DNA of 64,000 nucleotides from Sporomusa silvacetica DSM 10669. GTDB lineage: Bacteria; Bacillota; Negativicutes; Sporomusales; Sporomusaceae. The notes under the pieces are model-generated. The model was not told the origin of the DNA. It ran no database searches and saw only the letters and a list, made by a program, of their open reading frames with translations. The DNA lies in contig NZ_LSLK01000081.1 in assembly GCF_002257705.1 (NCBI RefSeq), forward strand, positions 62,001 to 126,000. Direction: 5' to 3'. Made by a program: the position numbers and the translations under genes. Positions 51,707 to 59,407 of the stretch are shown in pieces (position 1 is the first letter of the stretch; each line of letters opens with the position of its first letter).

Positions 51707-52558
51707 TTAAATATCGAGTTTACGAGTGCCGAGCATTTTTACCATTTCCGGATCACGATGTGAAAAGAATAGGCTCTGATTCATATCTAGCGTAGCAATC
51801 AAATCCATATCCTGTTGACTTAATTCAAAGTCAAAAACATTGAAGTTCTCGATCATTCTTTCTTTACGTACAGATTTAGGGATGACAACAACTTCTCTTT
51901 GTGTCAACCACCGCAAAACCACCTGAGCAACAGATTTGTTATGCCTTTTCGCGACCGAAAGCAATGCCTCATTTTGGAATAAGTTGTTCTTTCCTTCTGC
52001 AAAAGGTGCCCAAGCTTCAATTTGAACGTTGTTCTCTTTCATTAGTTTGGCACTTTCGATTTGTTGGTTGAATGGATGTGTTTCAACCTGGTTTACTGCA
52101 GGGATTACTTCGTTGTGAACAATTAAGTCTACCAGGCGGTCCATTTGGAAGTTACTAACTCCAATAGCCCTGATTTTTCCCTCACGGTATAACTCTTCCA
52201 TAGCGCGCCAAGAGCCGTAAACATCGCCATATGGCTGATGAATTAAATATAAATCTAAATAGTCCAGTTGCAACCGGTCCAGAGATTTTGCAAATGCTTT
52301 CTTGGTATTCTCATAACCAGTATCCTGAACCCAGAGCTTAGTGGTAATAAACAATTCTTCTCTCGATACGCCACTCCGTTTAATTGCTCTGCCGACTGCT
52401 TCTTCATTTTGATAAGAGGCAGCGGTATCAATCAGGCGATAGCCTACTGTGATCGCATCATAAACACATTGTTCGCATTCTTTCTGATCACTGATTTGAA
52501 AAACGCCAAATCCGAGTATTGGCATCTCTACACCATTATTCAAAACTACTTTTTCCAT
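51707..52558 (-). CDS. Aldo/keto reductase (2,5-diketo-gluconate/glyoxal type)
   Basis: 283 residues. Opening VVLNNGVEMPILGFGVFQIS; RLIDTAASYQNEEAVGRAIK (Asp, Tyr), LFITTKLWVQD (Lys), LDLYLIHQPYG (His), and the coenzyme motif VVIPKSVRKERMIENF. The C-terminus ends SHRDPEMVKMLGTRKLDI, which is echoed by the remnant at 62136. Such AKR5-like enzymes reduce methylglyoxal and other small aldehydes with NADPH. It is cytoplasmic and convergent with the AraC gene. Confidence 0.93.
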   Translation of the reverse strand: MEKVVLNNGVEMPILGFGVFQISDQKECEQCVYDAITVGYRLIDTAASYQNEEAVGRAIKRSGVSREELFITTKLWVQDTGYENTKKAFAKSLDRLQLDYLDLYLIHQPYGDVYGSWRAMEELYREGKIRAIGVSNFQMDRLVDLIVHNEVIPAVNQVETHPFNQQIESAKLMKENNVQIEAWAPFAEGKNNLFQNEALLSVAKRHNKSVAQVVLRWLTQREVVVIPKSVRKERMIENFNVFDFELSQQDMDLIATLDMNQSLFFSHRDPEMVKMLGTRKLDI

Positions 52559-52651
52559 GATAAATCCCCCTTAATTTCCATTAGCGCACAAGCACTTCCA
52601 AGGTCTTCCTATGCTGATATTATTTCAAATTGTAAAGTCCTTATCCCCAAT

Positions 52652-52715
52652 CGGCTAATTGACCCCTTCCCACCAGATTGCAGTACGCCATTCCCGGTTG
52701 CCAATTTCTATATGA
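52652..52715. repeat. 64-bp direct repeat, left copy
   Basis: Shares about 58 of 64 bases with 53900-53963. The pair brackets the fusion gene. On the minus strand both read as the end of a protein (IEIGNREWRTAIWWEGVN here) with the same TAG stop, so both are relics of one coding end. Confidence 0.75.
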
Positions 52716-52763
52716 TCCCCGATCACTGGAGTTAGAAGCCTATAACTACTATTTTTGCTCGCT

Positions 52764-53855
52764 TCAGCGATGCAGGTTTTTTAAGTGATTCGTCACATCG
52801 TCCCTGAACAACGGAATGTCGCTGCTGTATACGATCAGTGGTTCTGCCACCTTCCCATTTGCCAGCCCTCGCAACACTTCCACGCTATCACCTGCACCAC
52901 CACCGCCATGAGTTACGACTGGTACAATGGTCTTCCCCTCGAAATTATATGCCTTCATGAAACTGGCCACCGGCCTGGGAAGTGTCCCCCACCATAAAGG
53001 ATAAACAAGTACAATCGTATCATACTGTACCAAATCCGGCAGCTTATGCTTCAGAACAGGAAAGCTTTGCTTCGCCAACTCATCCCCTGCAATCTTAGTG
53101 GTTTCATTATAACTGCCAGGATACTTTTCCACTGTCTGAATAGATGCAATATCTCCGCCTATTGCATTCTGTATCATAAGAGCTAAAACCTGAGCATTTC
53201 CTAAAAGAACTTCATTATCCTTCAGCAAAGAAGCACCAGATACGGCATCCACTTGCTTAGGAAAATCCGTATTACCTACCCGGCTAAAATATACAATCAG
53301 CACATTACCAGAGAAATTAACTTTTTCACCCTCAATGGTCTGTTGCAGATTTATACTTACCGGATGATACCAACGTTCTATATAGGGCAGGCCAAAGATG
53401 CCGCTAATCGTCAGCACAAGTGCTAATCCGGTCAAATAATAGAATTTCTTCCCCTGCATATACCTTCCCATATGCATGAGCACATGGAAAATCAATGCTG
53501 CCAAGGCAGCAATTGCAGCGCCAAGATGAAGAGCACGGACATTCCAGTCAGAAAGGAATTTCATATTAGGAAACAAATGTCTCGACATGGCGACTCCACT
53601 AAATTCCAGCACCAAAACACTGATACCAAAAACGCCAATAACAACAATACCTGCTATCCTTTTTCGACTATACCTGCCTTGTCCAAGGTTCATGTAATAG
53701 CCTTTGTTGAGTAGATTATGGATAATGAGCAGAACAAAAAAGACACAGCCCAATATTTCATGAATACGGCTCGCAGAGGCCATAATACCGACTTCATAGA
53801 AGAACAGCCCCAGCAATATCACATCGATAAATATTTTAATGGCATTTTCCCCCAT
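52764..53855 (-). CDS. DUF4405 membrane domain fused to flavodoxin
   Basis: 363 residues. Residues 1-160 form five membrane helices of the DUF4405 type (RIHEILGCVFFVLLIIHNLL; ALHLGAAIAALAALIFHVLM with paired histidines). Basic loops (NKGYYMNLGQGRYSRKR; RYMQGKKFYY) mark the cytoplasmic side, so the chain leaves helix 5 on the outer side. Residues about 185-363 are a flavodoxin: NVLIVYFSRVGNTDFPKQVD, IVLVYPLWWGTLPRPVASFM and VPVVTHGGGGAGDSV. The two parts occur as separate genes elsewhere in the window (42029 with 38582; 60747 with 60175). This supports electron transfer between the heme membrane part and an extracytoplasmic flavodoxin. The biochemical role is otherwise unknown. Confidence 0.88.
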   Translation of the reverse strand: MGENAIKIFIDVILLGLFFYEVGIMASASRIHEILGCVFFVLLIIHNLLNKGYYMNLGQGRYSRKRIAGIVVIGVFGISVLVLEFSGVAMSRHLFPNMKFLSDWNVRALHLGAAIAALAALIFHVLMHMGRYMQGKKFYYLTGLALVLTISGIFGLPYIERWYHPVSINLQQTIEGEKVNFSGNVLIVYFSRVGNTDFPKQVDAVSGASLLKDNEVLLGNAQVLALMIQNAIGGDIASIQTVEKYPGSYNETTKIAGDELAKQSFPVLKHKLPDLVQYDTIVLVYPLWWGTLPRPVASFMKAYNFEGKTIVPVVTHGGGGAGDSVEVLRGLANGKVAEPLIVYSSDIPLFRDDVTNHLKNLHR

Positions 53856-53899
53856 ATCATCCTCCTGCTAAAATACTTTACCCGTAATAACTTCCCAAC

Positions 53900-53963
53900 C
53901 GGCTAATTGACCCCTTCCCACCAGTTTGCAGTACGCTGTTCCCGGTTTCCAATCTCTATTTGA
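53900..53963. repeat. 64-bp direct repeat, right copy
   Basis: Counterpart of 52652-52715 on the other side of the fusion gene, 1248 bases away. The spacing suggests that the fusion gene was inserted or duplicated between two copies of a gene end. Confidence 0.75.
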
Positions 53964-54021
53964 ATATACCAACAGATACCAAAGCAATGCATAGTAACAA
54001 TGCTAACAGGATCTTCTTCAT
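53903..54021 (-). pseudogene. Remnant of a small exported protein gene
   Basis: An ATG at 54021 opens MKKILLALLLCIALVSVGIF, a signal-peptide-like stretch, and stops after 21 residues. In another frame the text continues IEIGNREQRTANWWEGVN with a TAG stop, matching the repeat at 52652. It reads as a gene with a large internal deletion: a signal start and the last residues only. The original product is unknown. Confidence 0.5.
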
Positions 54022-54210
54022 CACTGCGTGTAATTCTCCTTACTATCTCATTGATTTCTCAGGCTATTAGCGTTGCTGGGGTAAGAACGTAAGAACCTGA
54101 AAGCTACCTATCAACTAAGGGCATTGCCGTTAATTCTCAACCTAACCCAAGCTTTTCCATTCTTTTGGGAACAGGAGTTGACACACAAGTAGAACATGGC
54201 AAGTCAGCTA

Positions 54211-54274
54211 TAGTATGCACCATATACAACTCTAGCAGTTTTCTAATAATATCAAATAACTGCCTAATTCTCTC
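54211..54274 (-). promoter_or_regulatory. AraC-type promoter module, copy 2
   Basis: On the minus strand: GAGAGAATTAGGCAGTTATT, TGATATTATTAGAAAAC, then GGTGCATACTAT at the -10 position. It faces the fragment at 53903 and the fusion gene at 53855. It sits beside the AraC remnant at 54312, repeating the layout of copies 1 and 3. Confidence 0.6.
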
Positions 54275-54311
54275 AAAATTTATTATGTGCTTGCGCGAAA
54301 TATTATTATGT

Positions 54312-54411
54312 ACCTTCATGGATATGCTTTAAAGAAGTACCCGGCATTGCCCTGTTCAGAGATATTAAACGCATGAGAGCTAATTCAACCAACAGATACT
54401 TGCATAAATAA
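54312..54411 (+). pseudogene. AraC-family gene remnant
   Basis: Reads FKEVPGIALFRDIKRMRANS and ends TNRYLHK before a TAA. The first part matches FKEVTAMSP and the second the FGLPPIEDIKRTRA end of the intact AraC proteins, with the segment between them lost; the frame upstream (LH...) is also broken. A perfect hairpin follows, as after the intact copies. So an entire AraC module once stood here. Confidence 0.65.
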
Positions 54412-54416
54412 CATTC

Positions 54417-54443
54417 GGAGGAGTGCAACATATGCACTCCTCC
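54417..54443 (+). terminator. Terminator after the AraC remnant
   Basis: GGAGGAGTGCA and TGCACTCCTCC pair perfectly. It matches in style the GAGGGGAGTGCC hairpin after the AraC gene at 57018. Confidence 0.6.
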
Positions 54444-54496
54444 AAATGACTAAAACTTTTCCGCAAAGCCATTTTCCATTATGCTGGAACATGCGA

Positions 54497-55654
54497 TCAC
54501 AAATGTTTTCCATAGAACTCAGTCAATTTATCAACGGCCTGGTTCACGTATGTCGGCACCCAATATGTCTGAATATGAGTTGCTCCCTTGATCAGGAACA
54601 ATTCCTTGTCATTTGTGCCAGTTGCTGCTGCAAAGGCCTGTTCGGTCATATAGAAGGTATCTGCATTGCTGCCGGCCATCATCAGTAACGGTTGGCCAAT
54701 CAGATCCATATTATTGGCCGCATCAAATGTGAATAAGTCAAGATTGCTGCTCACCGTATAGCGGAACGTGGAATTCGGATGTGCGTGCGTCTTACCATAG
54801 TACTCATAGCCTTCACGATACAAATCCGGCATTTTGGCAAGCTGTTCCTCACTCAGCTCCATATCCAGCATGTCCGGAGTATATTGTACTTCACCGCCTG
54901 CAACTTCCTGAGCTCTGGCCGCCGAGGCTTGCTGCAAACGCTTTTGAATGGTAGCCGTCTGAGAGTCCAAGAAACCATTACGGCGGACAATGCCCGTATT
55001 GAACATGCTGAGCGTTGCCACCGCTTTAAAACGCTTGTCAGTTTGCGCTGCCTTCAGCGTGTAGCCGCCACCGCCGCAGATTCCCAAGATTCCCAGTCTC
55101 TCTGTGTTAACTCCTGGGTAAGAAGAAATGACATCTGCCATGCCATGAATGTCTTCAACCCGATAGGCTGGTTTATCAACATTGCGCGGATACCCGCCGC
55201 TTGCCCCCTGAAAAGAGGCATCTGCCGCAATGGTGATATATCCTTTTTCGGCCATACGCTGTGCATAAAGACCCGCTACCTGTTCCTTGATTCCGCCATT
55301 AGGGTGCGCAATAACAAGTGCCGGATATTTTTTCTCGCTTGCCTCATCATAGCCTGCCGGCGTATACACATTGGCCGAAATCTTTATGCCATTCAAATCA
55401 TACGTGATTGGATGAATATTTACCTGACCTGGGACATTCTGGGTAATTGCTCCTTGATAAACCAGACCAAACGGATTTTCATTTGGACTCTTGATTGTGC
55501 TTGAGTCTACTTCCCGAAAAGATCTTTTTTCCATTGTCACTGCAAGATGACCTCCTTGTTGCACCTGCTGTGCACTGACATGCTGCCCGCCATACCCGAT
55601 GACCATCAGCCCCAATGCTAGCATTGCTGTACTTACCTTTAATTTCAAATTCAA
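54497..55654 (-). CDS. Secreted alpha/beta-hydrolase with Cys nucleophile (DLH/YcjY-like)
   Basis: 385 residues. Signal peptide about 1-28 (ending GQHVSAQQ). Hydrolase fold from about 75: INIHPITYDLNGIKIS-type strand, YPALVIAHPNGGIKEQVAGL, ITIAADASFQGASGG. The nucleophile elbow reads LGILGICGGGGYTLKAA: Cys in place of Ser, as in dienelactone hydrolase and YcjY-type proteins. A His (KGATHIQTY) is near the end. It probably acts outside the membrane on esters or lactones; the substrate is unknown. It follows the hydrolase gene at 55765 on the same strand. Confidence 0.88.
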   Translation of the reverse strand: MNLKLKVSTAMLALGLMVIGYGGQHVSAQQVQQGGHLAVTMEKRSFREVDSSTIKSPNENPFGLVYQGAITQNVPGQVNIHPITYDLNGIKISANVYTPAGYDEASEKKYPALVIAHPNGGIKEQVAGLYAQRMAEKGYITIAADASFQGASGGYPRNVDKPAYRVEDIHGMADVISSYPGVNTERLGILGICGGGGYTLKAAQTDKRFKAVATLSMFNTGIVRRNGFLDSQTATIQKRLQQASAARAQEVAGGEVQYTPDMLDMELSEEQLAKMPDLYREGYEYYGKTHAHPNSTFRYTVSSNLDLFTFDAANNMDLIGQPLLMMAGSNADTFYMTEQAFAAATGTNDKELFLIKGATHIQTYWVPTYVNQAVDKLTEFYGKHL

Positions 55655-55689
55655 AAAAATTCCTTCTTTCTTCTTTTGTTGTTACTTAT

Positions 55690-55728
55690 CCAATCATATG
55701 TCATACATCCAAGCTGACATATGATTGG
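55690..55728. promoter_or_regulatory. Perfect inverted repeat between the two hydrolase genes
   Basis: CCAATCATATGTCA (55690-55703) and TGACATATGATTGG (55715-55728) pair perfectly with an 11-base loop; no T run. Next to it (about 55730-55752) lies a copy of the end of the 55765 gene (GCAATCTGGACATTGTT), a short partial duplication. Confidence 0.5.
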
Positions 55729-55764
55729 CAATCTGGACATTGTTTAAATCCTAGCATTTTGCGT

Positions 55765-56832
55765 TTATTTGGTAAGGCTCTTATCCTTCATCCATTTTTC
55801 CATCAAATTTGCAATCTGGACATTGTTCAGATCCGCAAATAGGAAATGTGTGTTGCCATGAACTCCAATTTCCGGAAGATGAACGATGGTCGCGTCGCCG
55901 CCATAACGGTTGATGACTGCCGCCCATTTCCGGGCAAGGTTCAGGCGCACGCGCCAGTTATCCTGTCCCCAGTTATCTGTTGGTTCTGATGGAATATTAT
56001 CCCCGTAATAGACGACGATAGGAATCTTCGTGAGTTTCATGAAATCCTCCATAGGAATTGCCGTACCTTTTGCGGGAAACGGACTGCTTGTCACCTCTAC
56101 CTCTGGAACCTCACCCTCTGGGAAAAGGAATGCACCCGGATCCATCGCAACAATGCCGCGCACCTTGTCCGTCTTGATTGCCGTATACCAGCCTGGGCCG
56201 CCGCCCTGAGAATGCGTCACGAGAACACCGTTGCCAGATTTTTCAAATACCACAGCCATAGCATCCGCAATGACCTCATCATTATACGCACCGGTATTTG
56301 GCGTCATCTGACGAAAAAACTGGTCTAACGATCTCTTATCTCTTGGCACCTGCGCATTCTCGTAGTAGTCCGGCCATTGACCAATGCGGAAGGTATTGTA
56401 CCAAAGCTGGTCATCCGGTGTGGCGGAAATCTTCTCTGGTACGGTAGATCGCCCGGCTCTGCCGCGGCGTGGCTGGTCAACGAGGTAGGTACTGTAGCCG
56501 CGTTCTAAAAAGATATTCTGGAAACCGTCACGCCCATCCGGTGTCGTCTCCCATGTCTTTGCCGACTGCCCAGCGCCATGTAGGAACACCAGTCCATATT
56601 TATGCGCCTTAACCGGCTTTTGGTAGAACACATAGGCATGGTCGCCATGCAATGTCTCACCATCAAGATTCCTCGGCTTTATTCCATCGTATTCCCCTGG
56701 TGCGGTCACAACCGTGCCTCCAGCCAGAAAACTCCCCTGATCCTCAATCGTGACGGGCTTACTCATAGCCGAAGCCAAGCCAACCGTCATACTCATCGCC
56801 AAAAGTGCGGCCAAAATGCTTTTCTTTACCAT
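55765..56832 (-). CDS. Secreted alpha/beta-hydrolase
   Basis: 355 residues. Signal peptide about 1-22 (ending LASAM). The domain carries HKYGLVFLHGAGQSAKTWET, YLVDQPRRGRAGRSTVP, nucleophile elbow VLVTHSQGGGPGWY (GxSxG) and a late histidine (IGVHGNTHFLF). It resembles secreted esterase-like proteins annotated only as alpha/beta hydrolases. It is divergent from the AraC gene at 57018 and is faced by an AraC-type promoter module (56883-56952), so it is the likely target. The substrate is unknown. Confidence 0.9.
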   Translation of the reverse strand: MVKKSILAALLAMSMTVGLASAMSKPVTIEDQGSFLAGGTVVTAPGEYDGIKPRNLDGETLHGDHAYVFYQKPVKAHKYGLVFLHGAGQSAKTWETTPDGRDGFQNIFLERGYSTYLVDQPRRGRAGRSTVPEKISATPDDQLWYNTFRIGQWPDYYENAQVPRDKRSLDQFFRQMTPNTGAYNDEVIADAMAVVFEKSGNGVLVTHSQGGGPGWYTAIKTDKVRGIVAMDPGAFLFPEGEVPEVEVTSSPFPAKGTAIPMEDFMKLTKIPIVVYYGDNIPSEPTDNWGQDNWRVRLNLARKWAAVINRYGGDATIVHLPEIGVHGNTHFLFADLNNVQIANLMEKWMKDKSLTK

Positions 56833-56882
56833 AAAAAAATACCTCCATCCTACTGTGCAGATTTCAAGGCAAGCTACTTAAT

Positions 56883-56952
56883 CTTATTATGCACCAAATG
56901 AAAAGCAACCGATATCCTAATCATATCGAATGATTGCCTAATCCTCTCGCAG
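56883..56952 (-). promoter_or_regulatory. AraC-type promoter module, copy 3
   Basis: On the minus strand: GCGAGAGGATTAGGCAATCA, TTCGATATGATTAGGATATCG, then GGTGCATAATAAG. It aligns with copies at 50581, 54211 and 57991 over about 70 bases. It faces the hydrolase gene at 56832. Confidence 0.75.
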
Positions 56953-57017
56953 TACTTACAAGCAAACGAATATTATATTATAATGAAACTATCAAGGTTG
57001 AAGGACAAGGAGGATTT

Positions 57018-57929
57018 ATGCCTGAACAAATATATAAAAAACAGCAGGATGAACTCGCCAAACTAATCGAGCGTCATACGGGTCAGGACGGAGTTTTCGA
57101 GACCGCCATCCCATCTTTGTTTTTTGTGCGTCTCTCGAAAGTGATTGAGCCAGTCTGCAGAGTTTACAAGCCTGCCATATGTTTCATAGCCCAAGGCTTG
57201 AAAGAGGTATTACTGGCACAAGAGCTATTTAAATATGGCCCTGCCGACTATCTTATCTCATCCATGAATTTGCCGGTAATCGGTCAGGTCATAACAGCTT
57301 CTTCCGATACTCCCTATTTAAGTTTAAAACTTGAATTTACGCAGAATCAAATTTTTGAGGTTTTAAAGGAAGCCGAAATTCAAATCACCTCGCAAGAAAA
57401 CACAAATCGGGCAATGTTTGTCGGCCATATGGAGGTATCTATACTGGATGCGATACTCAGATTAGCCCGTTTGCTGGACAATCCTAACGATATTCCGTTC
57501 CTGGGTCCTATCTACACAAAGGAACTTCTATATAGGCTTCTGCAAGGACAATATAGAGTTACGCTGGCACAAATCGCAATTGAAGGAAGCACCACCTATC
57601 GTATCAGAGAAACAATTGACCAAATTGTCAATAACTTTGATAAGCCTTTGCGAATCGAAGATCTTGCAGAAATAGCCAGCATGGGGACTTCTACGTTTCA
57701 CAGACACTTCAAAGAGGTAACGGCTATGAGCCCTCTACAGTTTCAAAAACATCTGCGCTTGCAGGAAGCGCAGCGCCTTTTATTATCCGAATCAACAGAT
57801 GCCGCTGATGTTGCCTTCCGGGTAGGCTATGAAAGTGCATCCCAATTCAATCGTGAATATTCTCGTATGTTTGGTCTTCCACCTAGAGAAGATATAAAAC
57901 GCCTGAAGACAGCTATGAGCAAAGCATAA
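57018..57929 (+). CDS. AraC-family transcriptional activator
   Basis: 303 residues from the ATG at 57018, after AAGGAGGA; an upstream ATG at 56934 overlaps the promoter module. AraC_N ligand domain (about 15-180; SLFFVRLSKVIEPVCRVYKP), then the double helix-turn-helix (about 195-295; LRIEDLAEIASMGTSTFHRH, AADVAFRVGYESASQFNREY). It is a paralogue of 50720. It is flanked by promoter modules on both sides (56883 facing the hydrolase, 57991 facing the flavoprotein), so it probably controls both. Confidence 0.93.
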   Translation: MPEQIYKKQQDELAKLIERHTGQDGVFETAIPSLFFVRLSKVIEPVCRVYKPAICFIAQGLKEVLLAQELFKYGPADYLISSMNLPVIGQVITASSDTPYLSLKLEFTQNQIFEVLKEAEIQITSQENTNRAMFVGHMEVSILDAILRLARLLDNPNDIPFLGPIYTKELLYRLLQGQYRVTLAQIAIEGSTTYRIRETIDQIVNNFDKPLRIEDLAEIASMGTSTFHRHFKEVTAMSPLQFQKHLRLQEAQRLLLSESTDAADVAFRVGYESASQFNREYSRMFGLPPREDIKRLKTAMSKA

Positions 57930-57940
57930 ACTAATAATGC

Positions 57941-57977
57941 ATGAGGGGAGTGCCTGTTTTATCGGCACTCCCCTCAT
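57941..57977 (+). terminator. Terminator after the AraC gene
   Basis: ATGAGGGGAGTGCC and GGCACTCCCCTCAT pair perfectly over 14 bases with a 9-base loop; a short T-rich tail follows. Confidence 0.75.
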
Positions 57978-57990
57978 ACATTTATATGCT

Positions 57991-58060
57991 TGCGAGAGAA
58001 ATAGGCAATCATGTGAGACAATTGGGATAACGGTCACTTTTCTATTTAATGCATAATAAG
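57991..58060 (+). promoter_or_regulatory. AraC-type promoter module, copy 4
   Basis: GCGAGAGAAATAGGCAATCA, TGTGAGACAATTGGGATAACG, then AATGCATAATAAG. It is the only copy on the plus strand and faces the flavoprotein gene at 58109, about 48 bases downstream of its -10. Confidence 0.75.
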
Positions 58061-58108
58061 AATGATGAAGTTTAAAATATTGAGATAACGTTCATAGGAG
58101 GCAAGAAT

Positions 58109-58726
58109 ATGAAAGTATTATTAATTAATGGAAGTCCAAATGCGAAGGGATGTACCTATACAGCTTTGAACGAAGTAGAAACAGAATTGAATGAACAAGG
58201 AATTGAAACGGAAATTATCCATGTAGGAAATAAAGATATCAGAGGCTGCATGGGCTGCATGCAATGCAAAACCACCGGAAAATGTGTATTTGATGATCTG
58301 GTAAATGAAGTAGCACCAAAATTTGAACAAGCCGATGGTATTGTGATTGGATCACCTGTATATTTTGCCTCAGCAAATGGAACACTTGTATCTTTTATAG
58401 ACCGTCTTTTCTTTAGCGTTCCAGCTGATAGGAGTATGAAAGTAGGAGCTGCCGTTGTATCTGCACGAAGAGGTGGATGCTCAGCTACCTTTGATGAAAT
58501 CAATAAATATTTTACGATTTCAGGTATGCCAATTGCTTCTAGTCAATACTGGAACAGTGTTCATGGCCATACACCAGATGATGTTCGAAAAGACGAAGAA
58601 GGATTACAGACAATGCGTACATTGGGTAGAAATATGGCATTCTTAATCAAGAGCATTTCATTAGGAAAAGAAAAGTTCGGCTTACCAGAAAAAGAGACAT
58701 GGATTGCTACCAATTTTATTCGCTAG
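58109..58726 (+). CDS. NADPH-dependent FMN reductase / iron-sulfur flavoprotein-like
   Basis: 205 residues. MKVLLINGSPNAKGCTYTAL (FMN loop), RGCMGCMQCKTTGKCVFDDL (CxxCxxC plus C, as in the paralogue at 44684), GSPVYFASANGTLVSFIDRL and GAAVVSARRGGCSATFDEIN. It is intact and cytoplasmic. AGGAGG precedes the ATG. It is the first gene of a plus-strand unit: flavoprotein, cupin, CMD protein, flavodoxin (broken) and DUF4405. It is driven by promoter module copy 4. Likely a flavin/quinone/nitro reductase. Confidence 0.92.
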   Translation: MKVLLINGSPNAKGCTYTALNEVETELNEQGIETEIIHVGNKDIRGCMGCMQCKTTGKCVFDDLVNEVAPKFEQADGIVIGSPVYFASANGTLVSFIDRLFFSVPADRSMKVGAAVVSARRGGCSATFDEINKYFTISGMPIASSQYWNSVHGHTPDDVRKDEEGLQTMRTLGRNMAFLIKSISLGKEKFGLPEKETWIATNFIR

Positions 58727-58739
58727 AAGAATGTAGCTG

Positions 58740-58859
58740 CCTGCTGACCAGCGCCGTGATATCGTCGAATGCATGGAATCCCGCCTCGGCCTACATCAGC
58801 TCGAATATATGGAAGCGCTGGGCATGGGCAGCCGCGAATATAATTTCATAGAAATTTGA
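58740..58859 (+). pseudogene. C-terminal remnant of a DUF362 gene
   Basis: Reads ADQRRDIVECMESRLGLHQL, then EYMEALGMGSREYNFIEI and a TGA. It aligns with the end of the DUF362 protein at 35138 (HDLVERIESRHGLHQLDAMH). Only 39 codons remain, and the preceding gene ends 14 bases before. GC content is higher than around it. The remnant shows that this unit once carried DUF362 like the one on the minus strand. Confidence 0.75.
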
Positions 58860-58871
58860 GGAGTGAACAAA

Positions 58872-59366
58872 ATGAAACGACTGACACCACTCTTTCTGTC
58901 GCTTTGCCTGCTTATGTCTGTTGGCGCTTCCAACGGACAGGCAATAGCCGCTGAAACAGACAATGGTTCGCAAACAATTACCCGAGCTGGCTCGCAACCT
59001 TCCTATAACGCTCCGTCTGAGCATTTTACCGGCAATGCACGTGTTGATCCCTTATTCTCGGCAAACGACTCAGCACCCTTTTACGGTGGTTATGTCACGT
59101 TTGAGCCAGGTGCCAGAACTGCCTGGCACATTCATCCTACAGGACAGCGCCTGATCGTTACTGCCGGTATTGGTTTGACGCAAGAATGGGGCGGCCCCGT
59201 CGTAGAAGTCCATGCCGGCGATGTAATCTGGTGTCCGCCTGGCGTTAAGCATTGGCATGGAGCCTCGACTTCCACAGGCATGACGCATATCGCTATCTCA
59301 GGAATAATACCTGGCAAAAGCGTTGAGTGGCTGGAAAAGGTTAGCGACGAGCAATATCACAAGTAA
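58872..59366 (+). CDS. Secreted cupin-domain protein
   Basis: 164 residues from the ATG at 58872, 8 bases after GAGGAG; a GTG at 58863 is too close to the site. Signal peptide about 1-28 (ending AIAAE). Cupin motifs VTFEPGARTAWHIHPTGQRL (H-x-H) and VHAGDVIWCPPGVKHWHGAS. It is the counterpart of 39487 and 62990. It sits outside the membrane beside a secreted CMD protein. It may act on a small oxidised substrate with a bound metal; no direct evidence. Confidence 0.9.
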   Translation: MKRLTPLFLSLCLLMSVGASNGQAIAAETDNGSQTITRAGSQPSYNAPSEHFTGNARVDPLFSANDSAPFYGGYVTFEPGARTAWHIHPTGQRLIVTAGIGLTQEWGGPVVEVHAGDVIWCPPGVKHWHGASTSTGMTHIAISGIIPGKSVEWLEKVSDEQYHK

Positions 59367-59407
59367 CTTCTAAACCAGCGCAATTAAAATTACAAAACAA
59401 AGGCGGT

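Noticed and set aside
52268..52735. Plus-strand frame of 155 codons
   Set aside because: Mostly antisense to the AKR at 51707; its end runs into the 64-bp repeat, and no family is recognisable.
54779..55504. Long open frame on the plus strand (241 codons)
   Set aside because: Antisense to the intact secreted hydrolase; composition looks like a shadow of its codon pattern.
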